Below, one piece after another: positions 15,888 through 24,314 of a DNA stretch of 64,000 nucleotides; the first letter of the stretch is position 1, and the number at the start of each line of letters is the position of its first letter. Position numbers and translations under genes: made by a program. Under the pieces are notes generated by a model. The model did no database searches. It was not told the origin of the DNA and worked only from the letters and a program-made list of their open reading frames with translations. The stretch is from Citrifermentans bremense R1 (lineage in GTDB: Bacteria > Desulfobacterota > Desulfuromonadia > Geobacterales > Geobacteraceae): NCBI RefSeq assembly GCF_000426865.1, contig NZ_AUGE01000013.1, forward strand, positions 47,298-111,297, written 5' to 3'.

Positions 15888-17870
15888 TTGTGCGGTATCG
15901 CCGGAATAGTTGCTGGGGCGGGTAAAGCGGCACCGGACCTGGAGCGGATCGTCGCCATGATCTCGCCGTTGCGTTATCGCGGCCCGGACGAGTCGGGTGT
16001 CTACCTGGACCGCCGCGCCGCGCTGGGACACCTGCGCCTGAGCATTATCGGCATAGACGGGGGGGGGCAGCCCATCGGCAACGAAACGGGCAAGCTCTGG
16101 ATCGTCTACAACGGCGAAGCATACAATTACCTGGAACTTCGGGAAGAGCTGGAGGCGAAAGGGCACCGCTTCACCACCCGGACCGATACCGAAGTGCTGC
16201 TGCACCTTTACGAAGAGTACGGCGCCGATTTCCTGTCCAGGATCAACGGCCAGTTCGCGCTCGCCATATGGGACAGCGGGAAAGAGGAACTCTTCCTCGC
16301 CAGGGACCGGGTCGGCATCAGGCCTCTTTACTACGGTTGGTCTCGCGAAGGGAGCTTCTTGTTCGCCTCCGAGGTGAAAGCCATTTTGGCGGTAGACGGT
16401 AGCCGGGAGCTGGACCTCGAGGCTCTTGGCCAGCTCTTCGTCTTCTGGACCACGCTGCCGGGAAGGACATTCTTCCGGGGGATTCAGGAAGTTCCCCCCG
16501 GGCATTACCTTGTCGTCGGCAAAGGTGAGTCGGTGCCGCGTCCCTATTGGCGCATCCCGTTCCATGCTCCCGAGGAGTGCTGCGCCTTCGGGCTTGCGGA
16601 GACGGCTGAAGCGCTGCGGGAGCTTCTCAGCGACGCGGTGTGCCTCAGGCTGCGTTCAGACGTCCCGGTGGGGGCGTATCTAAGCGGCGGGCTCGATTCT
16701 TCCGTGATCACAACGCTCATTCAGCGCCATTGCGACAGCCATCTGAAGACCTTCTCGCTTGCCTTCCAGGACGGCGTTTTTGACGAGAGCGCCGCGCAGC
16801 GGGAGATGGTGCGTTTCCTGGGGAGCGACAACCGGCAGGTGCTGGTGGAAAACGGCGACATCCGCCGCTTTTTTCCGGAGACGGTATGGCACTGTGAAAA
16901 GCCGATGCTGCGGACCTCGCCGGTGCCTATGTTTCTGCTGTCGAGGCTGGTGCGTGAGGAGGGTTACAAGGTGGTGCTCTCCGGCGAGGGGGCGGACGAG
17001 ATACTCGGGGGGTACAACATCTTCAAGGAAGCGAAGATCCGACAGTACTGGGCGAAATGCCCGGACTCTTCCCGGCGCCCGTTGCTTTTGGAGAGGCTTT
17101 ACCCTTACATCTTCAGGAACCCCGGGCGCGGCCGTAGCTTCCTGCAGGGGTTTTTCGCTGTGTCGCGGGAGCAGATGCACGACCCGTTTTTTTCCCATGC
17201 GGTGCGTTGGCATGCCGGTGAGCGCAACCTCGCGTTCTTGGCGCCGGACTGTCTGGCCGCCCTGTCGCAATACCGGCCCATGGAGGAACTGGGCCGGTGG
17301 CTCCCGGACAATTTCCTTCACCGTGACCTTTTGTCCCGGGCCCAGGTGCTGGAGATGGAGATCTTTCTCTCCAACTTCCTTCTCTCCTCGCAAGGAGACC
17401 GGGTCGCCATGGCCCATTCGGTCGAGATGCGTCACCCCTTTCTGGATTACCGGGTGGTGGATTTCGCTTTCCGTCTTCCGGCCAAATGGAAGGTGCGGGG
17501 CCTGAATGAGAAGTTCCTGCTAAGGCATGCCTTCCGGGGAATGTTGCCAGAGGGAATCGCCAGCAGGGCAAAGCACCCGTACCGGGCCCCGATCAGCGAG
17601 CTCTTCCAGGGCGAGGTTCCTCTCGATTACGTGGACGAGTTGCTGTCGCAGCAGAGCCTGAAGCAAAGCGGGTATTTCAATGCCGAAAAGATCGGCCGCC
17701 TCTACTTGAAGGTCAAGGGTGCGCAACCCGGCGCCATCGGCGAATTCGAGAACATGGCGCTCATCGGCGCACTTTCAACCGAGATACTGCACCGGCAGTT
17801 CATCGCCGGGTTTCCCTTGCGGCGGAGCTCCGTGCTGCAACCGGACTTGGTACGGTACGGGAGCCTCTGA
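15888..17870 (+). CDS. asnB: Asparagine synthase (glutamine-hydrolysing) family amidotransferase
   Basis: A 660-residue AsnB-type enzyme. After the initiator the catalytic Cys follows directly (MCGIAGIV), so the class II glutamine amidotransferase nucleophile is exposed as expected. Glutamine-site motifs RYRGPDESG (about 29-37) and YNGEAYNYLELR are present. The synthetase half has the PP-loop VPVGAYLSGGLDSS (about 258-271) and the VEMRHPFLDYRVVDFAF segment (about 511-527). It transfers glutamine ammonia to an adenylated carboxylate. The start codon is TTG, supported by GGAGGT six bases upstream and by the required position of Cys2. Followed 14 bases later by an AMP-dependent ligase, it probably amidates a carboxyl in a dedicated pathway rather than serving only asparagine supply. 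AsnB-like genes of this kind are often found in EPS/exosortase clusters. Confidence 0.9.
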   Translation: MCGIAGIVAGAGKAAPDLERIVAMISPLRYRGPDESGVYLDRRAALGHLRLSIIGIDGGGQPIGNETGKLWIVYNGEAYNYLELREELEAKGHRFTTRTDTEVLLHLYEEYGADFLSRINGQFALAIWDSGKEELFLARDRVGIRPLYYGWSREGSFLFASEVKAILAVDGSRELDLEALGQLFVFWTTLPGRTFFRGIQEVPPGHYLVVGKGESVPRPYWRIPFHAPEECCAFGLAETAEALRELLSDAVCLRLRSDVPVGAYLSGGLDSSVITTLIQRHCDSHLKTFSLAFQDGVFDESAAQREMVRFLGSDNRQVLVENGDIRRFFPETVWHCEKPMLRTSPVPMFLLSRLVREEGYKVVLSGEGADEILGGYNIFKEAKIRQYWAKCPDSSRRPLLLERLYPYIFRNPGRGRSFLQGFFAVSREQMHDPFFSHAVRWHAGERNLAFLAPDCLAALSQYRPMEELGRWLPDNFLHRDLLSRAQVLEMEIFLSNFLLSSQGDRVAMAHSVEMRHPFLDYRVVDFAFRLPAKWKVRGLNEKFLLRHAFRGMLPEGIASRAKHPYRAPISELFQGEVPLDYVDELLSQQSLKQSGYFNAEKIGRLYLKVKGAQPGAIGEFENMALIGALSTEILHRQFIAGFPLRRSSVLQPDLVRYGSL

Positions 17871-17884
17871 AAAAGGAGTCTGGT

Positions 17885-19465
17885 ATGGAGCCCGCGGTAC
17901 ACAACCTCTTAGAAAACAGCGCAAGAATTCGCCCCGACAAGGTCGCACTGGTGCAGGGGGACCTGCGCATCACCTACCGCCAGGCGAACATCCGTGCCAA
18001 CCGAGTTGCCGGCTGGCTCATAGATGAAGGTGTACTTCCCGGCGAGCGAGTGGTGATGCTGCTTAAAAACGGCATCGAGTACCTGGCGGGTTATTACGGG
18101 ATTCTCAAGGCAGGGGCAGTCGCGGTGCCGCTCAACTGCGATCTGCGGGTTGATGCGCTTCGTGAGCTCCTGGCCGACCTGCACCCCGTAGCCGTGATCT
18201 GCGGCAGTGAAGGCGAACAACTCTTGAATGGGATCGACAGCGACCTCTTCGGGATTCGCCTCCTGCTGATCAAGGACGCGAGCGGCTCCCGTACACCCCG
18301 AGGCGCCAGGGTGTTTGCCTGGGACGAGGTAGTGACCGACGCCGATCTTCCCGATCACGGCCTAGCCACCAACGCCTCCGCCCTCGCCGGGATCATCTAC
18401 ACCTCCGGGTCGACTGGCGCCCCGAAAGGGGTCATGCTCTCCCACCGCAACATCGTGAGCAACACCTGCTCCATCATCCAGTACCTCGGGTTGAACGAGA
18501 ACGACGTCCAGATGGTGGTGCTCCCCTTTTTCTACGTGATGGGGAAATCGCTTCTGAACACGCACGTGGCGGTGGGCGGAACCGTGGTCGTCAACAACGA
18601 GTTCGCCTACAGCGCGCCGGTGATAAGGCAGATGGCGCAGGAGGGAGTCACCGGCTTTTCGGGGGTCCCTTCCACCTACGCTTACCTGTTGCACCGGTCG
18701 CCATTGGCGGCTTTCCGGGACAAGCTTCCGGCGCTGCGCTACTGCACCCAGGCCGGAGGGCACATGGCGCGTGAGATCAAGCAGAGGCTTATGGAGGTGC
18801 TCCCGCCGCACACAAGGCTCTACATCATGTACGGCGCCACCGAGGCGGCTGCCCGGCTCACCTATGTCGAGCCGGAAATGCTTGTCGAGAAAATTGATTC
18901 TATCGGCAGGGCTATTCCAGGAGTAACCGTTCGGGTTCTGGACGAGAAGGGGGAAGAAGTCGCCGAGGGGGAGATCGGCGAACTGGTGGCCTCCGGGGCG
19001 AACATCATGCTGGGGTACTGGAGGGACGAGATTGCCACCGGGAAGGTTCTTGACGCCAACGGCTACCACACCGGCGACATGGGGTACCGCGACGGGGACG
19101 GCTACCTCTACGTGACCGGCAGAAAGGACCATCTGCTCAAGGTGGGAGGGCACCGCCTCGACCCCCAGGAGATAGAGGACGCGCTGATGGCGACGGGGGA
19201 GCTCCTTGAGGTGGCGGTACTGGGTGTGGACGACCACCTGTTGGGGAAAAAACTCGTGGCGATCGCGGTGTCGCTCCAGGAAAACCCAAGCGACAAGGTG
19301 CTCCTCTCCCGCTGTCTGTCCAGGCTCCCACGGCACAAGATCCCTTCCGAGATCAGGTTCGTCGCAGCGCTCCCCAAATACGCCAGCGGCAAGATTGACC
19401 GCGCCGCCTGTTTAGAGGCGTCACCCCTGGCCGACCCAAGTTGTAACGGCCGCCAGGGAGACTGA
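17885..19465 (+). CDS. AMP-dependent acyl-CoA/ACP ligase (ANL family)
   Basis: A 526-residue adenylating enzyme of the ANL superfamily. The phosphate-binding loop IIYTSGSTGAPKGVMLSHRN lies near residues 169-188, the A5 motif YGATEAAARL near 320, the hinge/A7-A8 region YHTGDMGYRDGDGYLYVTGR and HLLKVGGHRLDPQEIE near 396-430, and the catalytic lysine in the terminal YASGKIDR. It activates a carboxylate as acyl-AMP and passes it to CoA or, given the acyl carrier protein encoded 2.6 kb downstream on the same strand, to a phosphopantetheine arm. Similar ligases accompany asparagine-synthase genes in exosortase-linked EPS clusters. The substrate is unknown. Fourteen bases separate it from the upstream gene, with an AAAAAGGAG ribosome-binding site. 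Confidence 0.88.
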   Translation: MEPAVHNLLENSARIRPDKVALVQGDLRITYRQANIRANRVAGWLIDEGVLPGERVVMLLKNGIEYLAGYYGILKAGAVAVPLNCDLRVDALRELLADLHPVAVICGSEGEQLLNGIDSDLFGIRLLLIKDASGSRTPRGARVFAWDEVVTDADLPDHGLATNASALAGIIYTSGSTGAPKGVMLSHRNIVSNTCSIIQYLGLNENDVQMVVLPFFYVMGKSLLNTHVAVGGTVVVNNEFAYSAPVIRQMAQEGVTGFSGVPSTYAYLLHRSPLAAFRDKLPALRYCTQAGGHMAREIKQRLMEVLPPHTRLYIMYGATEAAARLTYVEPEMLVEKIDSIGRAIPGVTVRVLDEKGEEVAEGEIGELVASGANIMLGYWRDEIATGKVLDANGYHTGDMGYRDGDGYLYVTGRKDHLLKVGGHRLDPQEIEDALMATGELLEVAVLGVDDHLLGKKLVAIAVSLQENPSDKVLLSRCLSRLPRHKIPSEIRFVAALPKYASGKIDRAACLEASPLADPSCNGRQGD

Positions 19466-19487
19466 AAAAGGGTGAAAAGGGTGACAT

Positions 19488-20474
19488 ATGAAAAGTGGGG
19501 AGTTTTCCAAAGAAGTGCTCCGTCTGGACCCGAAACGGGAAGTGGAGCGTATTTGCGGCAGGGTGAGAGAGCTGATGCTGACCCAGGTAAAGCGGCGCGG
19601 GTTGGTGGTGGCGCTTTCGGGAGGGATCGACAGCAGCGTTACTGCGGCCCTGGCGGTGCGGGCGATCGGTAAGGAGCGGGTGATCGGACTCGAGATGCCC
19701 GAGCGGTACTCGTCCGGCGAGAGCCAGAGGCTAAGCGGCAAGCTGGCCGCCTCCCTCGGCATCGAGACGGTCTTCGAGGAGATCTCTGCAGCCCTGGAAG
19801 CGGTGGGGTGCTATCGCAAGTACGATGAGGCGGTCAGGATGGTCGTCCCCGGCTATGGGGAGGGGTGGAAGTCCAAGATCGTTATCTCCAACAACATGGA
19901 GCATCCCGGCTTTACCTCCTTTTACCTGGTGGCCCAGGACGGGGCCCAGGGCACCACCCGGGTCCGCCTCCCCTTCAAGCCCTACTTGCAGATTGTTGCC
20001 GCCACCAATTTCAAACAGCGCATCCGCAAGATGCTGGAGTACTACCACGCCGATCGGCTCAACTTCGCCGTGGCCGGCACTCCCAACCGTTTGGAATACG
20101 ACCAGGGCTTTTTCGTGAAACTGGGGGACGGCGCGGCCGACATCAAGCCGATCGCGCACCTGTACAAGTCGCAGGTGTACCAGTTGGCCGAATACCTGGG
20201 GGTGCCTGCGGAGATCCGCCGTAGAAAGCCCACCACGGACACCTATTCCCTGGCGCAAGGGCAGGATGAGTTCTACTTCTCGCTTCCCTACCCGGAGATG
20301 GATCTCTGCCTTTTCGCCAAAAACAATGGAGTCGCGCCTGAAAGCGTGGCGGCAGCCCTCGGGCTCACCCCAGAGCAGGTCCGGCTGGTATTCCAGGACA
20401 TTGAAGTAAAAAGGAGCAGCACCCGGTACCTGCACCTGCCTCCCTTGCTGGTGGAGGCAGTCGACTGGCAGTGA
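19488..20474 (+). CDS. NAD synthase-like ATP pyrophosphatase
   Basis: A 328-residue PP-loop enzyme. VVALSGGIDSSVTAALAVRA (about 45-64) is the ATP pyrophosphatase loop. GTPNRLEYDQGFFVKLGDGAADIKPIAHLYKSQVY (about 200-233) and the later KPTTDTYSLAQGQDE match the deamido-NAD/ATP site of NadE. It is the ammonia-dependent form without a fused nitrilase glutaminase domain. Placement between an AMP ligase and an acyl carrier protein is not that of a housekeeping nadE. It may be a recruited amidating enzyme acting on an activated carboxylate, or a second NadE. The loop TPN instead of the usual TGN and an expanded central segment hint at a changed substrate. It ends 33 bases before the acyl carrier protein gene. 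Confidence 0.8.
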   Translation: MKSGEFSKEVLRLDPKREVERICGRVRELMLTQVKRRGLVVALSGGIDSSVTAALAVRAIGKERVIGLEMPERYSSGESQRLSGKLAASLGIETVFEEISAALEAVGCYRKYDEAVRMVVPGYGEGWKSKIVISNNMEHPGFTSFYLVAQDGAQGTTRVRLPFKPYLQIVAATNFKQRIRKMLEYYHADRLNFAVAGTPNRLEYDQGFFVKLGDGAADIKPIAHLYKSQVYQLAEYLGVPAEIRRRKPTTDTYSLAQGQDEFYFSLPYPEMDLCLFAKNNGVAPESVAAALGLTPEQVRLVFQDIEVKRSSTRYLHLPPLLVEAVDWQ

Positions 20475-20507
20475 GGCCGGCATATTGAGACCAAAAAGGA
20501 GACGCAC

Positions 20508-20810
20508 ATGAGCCTGCAAGAAGAAATCAGAAGCTTCATCGTCGACAATTTCCTCTTCGGGGACGCCGGAACGCTTAATAACGACAGCTCCTTCATCAAA
20601 GAAGGGATCGTGGATTCCACCGGCATACTGCAGCTGGTGGCGTTCATTCAGGAACAGTACAGGGTGGTTGTGGAGGACGAGGAACTTATCCCGGAGAATC
20701 TCGATTCGGTGAGCAAGGTGGCGGCTTTCATCGAGAACAAGATGAAGATGGCGGCTTTGGTGGGCGAGGAGCTCGAGGTGGCGGTAGGCGGCGCCGACGG
20801 CGCGGTCTGA
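20508..20810 (+). CDS. Acyl carrier protein
   Basis: A 100-residue acidic four-helix protein. The phosphopantetheine attachment site is EGIVDSTGILQLVAFI (about residues 39-54), with the serine in DST in place of the common DSL. The second part ELIPENLDSVSKVAAFIENK is the usual helix III/IV region. It would carry the acyl group activated by the upstream ligase and donate it to the acyltransferase whose gene begins 13 bases downstream. This is a stand-alone pathway ACP, not the fatty-acid AcpP, judging from its low similarity to the AcpP core (no DSLDTVEL) and a glycine/alanine-rich tail (VAVGGADGAV). Confidence 0.85.
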   Translation: MSLQEEIRSFIVDNFLFGDAGTLNNDSSFIKEGIVDSTGILQLVAFIQEQYRVVVEDEELIPENLDSVSKVAAFIENKMKMAALVGEELEVAVGGADGAV

Positions 20811-20823
20811 GCGGGAGCGGACG

Positions 20824-21312
20824 ATGGTCAGGAAAACGCTGCAAAGAATACTGGGCAAAATGGCCATGGTGGCCCCAGGGGGGTTCTCCCTGAGGCCATG
20901 GCTGCATAGAATGCGCGGCGTCCAGATCGGCAAAAACGTCTGGATCAGCCAGTTGGTTTACATCGACGAGATCCACCCCGAGCAGATAACCATCGGGGAT
21001 AACGTCACCATCGGCCTTAGGTGCACCATTTTCGCTCATTTCTACCTGGGCGAGCGGTCGCTGGACACCGGGACGGGGAGGGTGGTGATCGAGCAAGACG
21101 CCTTTATCGGCCCCAACTGCACTATCCTCAACGGCGTCACCATCGGAGCTGGATCGGTGGTCGTAGCGGGGAGCGTGGTGACCAAGTCGGTCCCCCCGGG
21201 GGTCCTCTTCGGACACACCCCCGCGGCGCCGCTGGCGCGCATCACCCATCCTCTCACCAGCGACGGGCGGGTGGACTACGACCGGTTCGTCTTCGGCCTC
21301 AAAAAGCTCTAG
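20824..21312 (+). CDS. Left-handed beta-helix (hexapeptide) acyltransferase
   Basis: A 162-residue protein of the WbbJ/LbetaH type. The hexapeptide pattern is clear in QIGKNVWISQLVYIDEIHPE, ITIGDNVTIGLRCTIFAHF and IGPNCTILNGVTIGAGSVVVAGSVV. The conserved histidine of the active site is probably in FAHFY (about residue 79). The C-terminal VPPGVLFGHTPAAPLARI is the standard closing segment. It is expected to transfer an acyl group, here possibly from the adjacent acyl carrier protein, to a sugar hydroxyl or amine. It ends convergently, overlapping by four bases (CTAG) the stop of the multihaem cytochrome gene on the other strand. Confidence 0.85.
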   Translation: MVRKTLQRILGKMAMVAPGGFSLRPWLHRMRGVQIGKNVWISQLVYIDEIHPEQITIGDNVTIGLRCTIFAHFYLGERSLDTGTGRVVIEQDAFIGPNCTILNGVTIGAGSVVVAGSVVTKSVPPGVLFGHTPAAPLARITHPLTSDGRVDYDRFVFGLKKL

Positions 21313-22109
21313 TCCCGGAAGGTTCTCCTCAACAGGTAGGCCAGAAGCGCTATCGCCAGTAGGGCCGCTACGGCGACCCCCCCCATGACCCTCCGCCTTA
21401 CCTGCTCTTCATCAATGAGCTGCAGTTCCCTGTCCAGTTTGGAAAGCTCCGCGTTGATCCTCCCCGATTCCGACTTCACCCGCGCCGTGTTCACTTCGTG
21501 AAAGAGGGAGTGGAAACTGTTGCGGACCGAGAAGAGCTCCTTGCCAAGCCTTTCGATGTCCACCCCGATGGAGCGGTATCCGCCGAGCCTAAGCTCGATA
21601 CCCTGGATGTGCGCCTCGGTCTGTTGCATGGCCTCCCTGATGATCCTCGCCCTCTCGAAGCTGTGGCAGCGGCTGCAGCTCTTCTCGTTGATAAGCGTGA
21701 GCGAGGCCTTGAGCACTTCATGGTTGCCATGGCAGGTGACGCAGGTGGGACCTCCCTTGCCCAGAGCCCTGCCATGGGCGCTGGAGAGGTAATCCTTGAG
21801 CACGCCGGGATGGCAGCGACCGCAAAAGTCGGGGATGGCTCCCTCCTTCGGCGCTCCCAGGAAACCCTTGGCGGGGGTCATGGCTGTGGGGGCGTCCTTC
21901 GGATCGCCGCCGTGGCAGCTGTTGCAGGAAATGCCGTTTTGGGCATGGACGCTCTTTTGCCAGAGGTTCACCGGCGCGCCCAGCCGGTCCGGGAGGGAAG
22001 CGTGGCACTGCAGGCAGGCGCTCTCCGGCGCCTCCGCGCTCCAGGCGGAGGAGGCGAGGACGAGGGCCAGGGGAATCAGGATGAGGAGGCTTGTTAAATT
22101 TCGGGTCAT
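21309..22109 (-). CDS. Membrane-anchored pentahaem c-type cytochrome of a bc-type complex
   Basis: A 266-residue protein with an N-terminal signal/anchor (LTSLLILIPLALVLASSAWSA) and five CXXCH sites (CLQCH, CNSCH, CGRCH, CVTCH, CSRCH) in the first 140 residues. A coiled-coil stretch (about 150-230) follows and a C-terminal membrane helix (VMGGVAVAALLAIALLAYLL) anchors it. This NapC/NrfH-unlike layout, with cytochrome head and coiled tail, replaces the single-haem cytochrome c1 of a classical bc1 complex. ATG at 22109 overlaps the TGA of the cytochrome b gene (ATGA), giving translational coupling. It would take electrons from the Rieske/cytochrome b unit and hand them to periplasmic carriers. 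Confidence 0.88.
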   Translation of the reverse strand: MTRNLTSLLILIPLALVLASSAWSAEAPESACLQCHASLPDRLGAPVNLWQKSVHAQNGISCNSCHGGDPKDAPTAMTPAKGFLGAPKEGAIPDFCGRCHPGVLKDYLSSAHGRALGKGGPTCVTCHGNHEVLKASLTLINEKSCSRCHSFERARIIREAMQQTEAHIQGIELRLGGYRSIGVDIERLGKELFSVRNSFHSLFHEVNTARVKSESGRINAELSKLDRELQLIDEEQVRRRVMGGVAVAALLAIALLAYLLRRTFRD

Positions 22110-23209
22110 GACAGGTGCCCCCATACGGAAAGAGCGATCCAGAGCAGGATTCCACCGGCCACCAGCGACAGGAAAAGCGGGCGCTTCAGGGGGTGCCGTT
22201 CCGGTGAGCGATCGGCAAAGGGGAGCAGGGCCAAAAAGGTCATGGCCGCTCCCTGCACGGTGAGCCCCAGAAGCTCGTTGGGGAAGATCTTCAGGGTCTG
22301 GTAGTTGGCCAGGAAGTACCACTCAGGCTTGATGTGCGCCGGAGTCTTGAAAGGGTCCGCCGGTACGAAGGCGTCCGGGGTGAACGGCATCGAGGGCCAG
22401 AAAAAGACAACGCCCAGGAAAATGGCCAGGTAGATGCAGATCGAGGTGGTGTCCTCCAGCATGTAGTTGGGGAAAAAGGGGATGCCGCCCGGGTGGCTTT
22501 GGTAGCGGTAGCGCTCGGCCTGCCAAGGCGTTTTGGTGTCGCTTCTGCCAAAGGGCGGGGCCGAGATGCCGGTGCGCTTCAGGAGGAAGATATGCACCAC
22601 GATCACCACGCCGATCACCAGCGGCAGGAAGGCTACGTGCAGCGCGAAGAAACGCCCCAGGGTCGCGGGCCCGACCAGCTTCCCGCCGCGCAGGAATTCC
22701 ACCATGCCGGGACCCGCCACCGGAAGAGCGCTCACCGAGTTGGTGGCGACGGTGGTGGCCCAGAAGGAGAGCTGGCTCCAGGGGGCGAGATAGCCGGTGA
22801 GTGAGATCCCCTGCACCAGGGAGAAGAGCAGGAAACCGCTGAGCCAGTTCAGTTCCCGGGGGCTCTTGTAGCTTCCCATCACCAGGGTGGAGAGCATGTG
22901 CAAGATGAGCGCGGCGATCATGGTGTTGGACCCGACCGCATGGCAGAGCCGGATCAGCCAGCCGAAGGGGACCTCGTTCATGATGAAATTGACGCTTTTG
23001 AAGGCCTTCTCCGCGTCCGGCACGTAGTAGACCAGGAGCAGCATCCCGGTCACCACCTGGATGGCGAAGGCGACCATGAGTACGCTTCCCAGGGAATACC
23101 AAGCGTTTATGTTGCGGGGGAGCAGGTAGCCCGTGAGCTCCTTATCCGCGATCTCGCCGATGCCTACCCGCAGGTCGACCCAACGGTACAGACGTTTAAA
23201 CAAAGACAT
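22106..23209 (-). CDS. Cytochrome b of menaquinol-oxidising bc-type complex
   Basis: A 367-residue integral membrane protein. The N-terminal half matches cytochrome b6 (NAWYSLGSVLMVAFAIQVVTGMLL), with histidine pairs for two b haems in LIRLCHAVGSNTM and ALILHML (about 86-105) and RFFALHVAFLPL / VIVVHIFLL (about 187-208). The C-terminal half has the quinol-site motif PEWY (in AHIKPEWYFLANYQTL, about 294) and further helices. Length indicates a fused b6-plus-subunit-IV-like form, shorter than mitochondrial cytochrome b. It lies between the Rieske gene and the pentahaem cytochrome gene, the order expected for a quinol:cytochrome c oxidoreductase operon. GGAGGTGCA precedes the ATG. Confidence 0.92.
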   Translation of the reverse strand: MSLFKRLYRWVDLRVGIGEIADKELTGYLLPRNINAWYSLGSVLMVAFAIQVVTGMLLLVYYVPDAEKAFKSVNFIMNEVPFGWLIRLCHAVGSNTMIAALILHMLSTLVMGSYKSPRELNWLSGFLLFSLVQGISLTGYLAPWSQLSFWATTVATNSVSALPVAGPGMVEFLRGGKLVGPATLGRFFALHVAFLPLVIGVVIVVHIFLLKRTGISAPPFGRSDTKTPWQAERYRYQSHPGGIPFFPNYMLEDTTSICIYLAIFLGVVFFWPSMPFTPDAFVPADPFKTPAHIKPEWYFLANYQTLKIFPNELLGLTVQGAAMTFLALLPFADRSPERHPLKRPLFLSLVAGGILLWIALSVWGHLS

Positions 23210-23233
23210 TGCACCTCCATGTGCGGCAAAGGA

Positions 23234-23653
23234 CTACCCTATGGTGATGTTCCCGCCGCTGACCGTCACCGGGATTTTCGCCAGCGGCCTGGGAGGGGGG
23301 CCGCCGAGAACGGTTCCGTCGGTGGCGAACTGCCCGCCATGGCAGGGGCAGAGGAAGTGCTGCTGCTCCTTTACCCACTGCACGATGCAGCCTAGGTGGG
23401 TGCAGATCGCGGAAAGGGCGATCATTTCCCCCCCCTTGGTTTTTACCAGTACCGCGGAAGATCCGCCGTACTCGAAGAACTTTGCCTCACCCTCCTGCAG
23501 ATCCGAGGCGGAGATGACCAGCTTCTGCAGCCCGGTCGCGCCGGACCTGGGAGCCAGAAACCGAAAGACCGGGTAGCCTGCGGCAACTGCTGCCGCCGCC
23601 GCTGTCCCGGCCAGACATACCCCGAGAAACTTCCTCCTGCCGTCACTATCCAT
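23234..23653 (-). CDS. Rieske [2Fe-2S] protein of bc-type complex
   Basis: A 139-residue protein with an N-terminal twin-arginine-like/anchor segment (GRRKFLGVCLAGTAAAAAVAAG) and the two Rieske cluster boxes CTHLGC (Cys and His ligands, about 86-91) and CPCHGG (about 105-110), followed by the Pro-rich loop GGPPPRPL. It is short but complete. It moves electrons from quinol at the cytochrome b site to the c-type cytochrome encoded further down the operon. The start at 23653 follows GGGGGAGGGTGC; a further upstream in-frame codon would give an unlikely pre-signal extension. Confidence 0.92.
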   Translation of the reverse strand: MDSDGRRKFLGVCLAGTAAAAAVAAGYPVFRFLAPRSGATGLQKLVISASDLQEGEAKFFEYGGSSAVLVKTKGGEMIALSAICTHLGCIVQWVKEQQHFLCPCHGGQFATDGTVLGGPPPRPLAKIPVTVSGGNITIG

Positions 23654-23972
23654 GCACCCTCCCCCGGTCGGCCTTTTCTGGCCCGGCTCAAGTATAATGA
23701 CTGCCCCTGCCATTTCAAGTGCGTAATGTTCATGAAAATGGCTTTTGCCACAGTCTCACCTCCGGCTTTGATCCCTTGAAGTCGCCCTACGCGCGGGTTA
23801 CAGGGGATGGAAGGGCTCGATGTTCCTAATGAAAATGAATCGGATGCTTCTCGGTGGCAGGGGGAAGTGCGGGATTGTGCTTTACCGGGTGCCGGAATTT
23901 AGGTATTCTTTCGCGGCTCGCGCCGCCGGACGCCCGGTGTCGACAAGCGACGCGAAAGAAAAAGGAGAGAGC
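23654..23972. other. Divergent intergenic region (bc complex / arsenosugar genes)
   Basis: About 320 bases between the Rieske gene (-) and the AhpD-like gene (+). I see no further gene. An A/T-richer patch with AATGAAAATGAAT near 23827-23839 is weakly like a Fur half-site repeat, and promoters for both sides presumably lie here, but no consensus -35/-10 pair stands out. Confidence 0.35.
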
Positions 23973-24305
23973 ATGGAAACCTATTACGCCCCCAAGGATC
24001 TCGGGAATTTCGCCGAAATAGGAAAGGACGCGCCGGAACTGGCCGGGAAGTTCTTCGCCTACTACAACGAGGTCTTCGCCGAGGGGGAGCTGACCGAACG
24101 GGAGAAGGCGTTGATAGCGCTCGCCGTGGCCCACACCGTCCAGTGCCCTTACTGTATTGACGCCTACACCCGAGCCTGCCTGGAAAAGGGGTCCCATCTG
24201 GGCGAGATGACCGAGGCCGTCCATGTGGCGACCGCCATCAGGGGGGGAGCATCCCTGGTGCATGCGGTGCAGATGCGCAAGATCGCCGAGAAGCTCTCGC
24301 TGTAG
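23973..24305 (+). CDS. AhpD/CMD-family protein linked to arsenosugar synthesis
   Basis: A 110-residue alpha-helical protein of the carboxymuconolactone decarboxylase/AhpD fold. The redox motif is CPYCIDAYTRAC (near residues 51-62), with the CXXC and downstream acidic/His residues typical of peroxidase-like members. The family member next to ArsS is commonly described as the arsenosugar biosynthesis-associated peroxidase-like protein. The ATG at 23973 is chosen because AAAAGGAGAGAG directly precedes it. The gene is followed by arsS after nine bases, so the two are co-expressed. Exact chemistry is unknown. Confidence 0.85.
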   Translation: METYYAPKDLGNFAEIGKDAPELAGKFFAYYNEVFAEGELTEREKALIALAVAHTVQCPYCIDAYTRACLEKGSHLGEMTEAVHVATAIRGGASLVHAVQMRKIAEKLSL

Positions 24306-24314
24306 AGGAGAGGG

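Noticed and set aside
19488..20474. Housekeeping nadE
   Set aside because: Not assigned the symbol because the genomic context (ligase, ACP, acyltransferase) and an altered loop suggest a specialised role, though it cannot be excluded.
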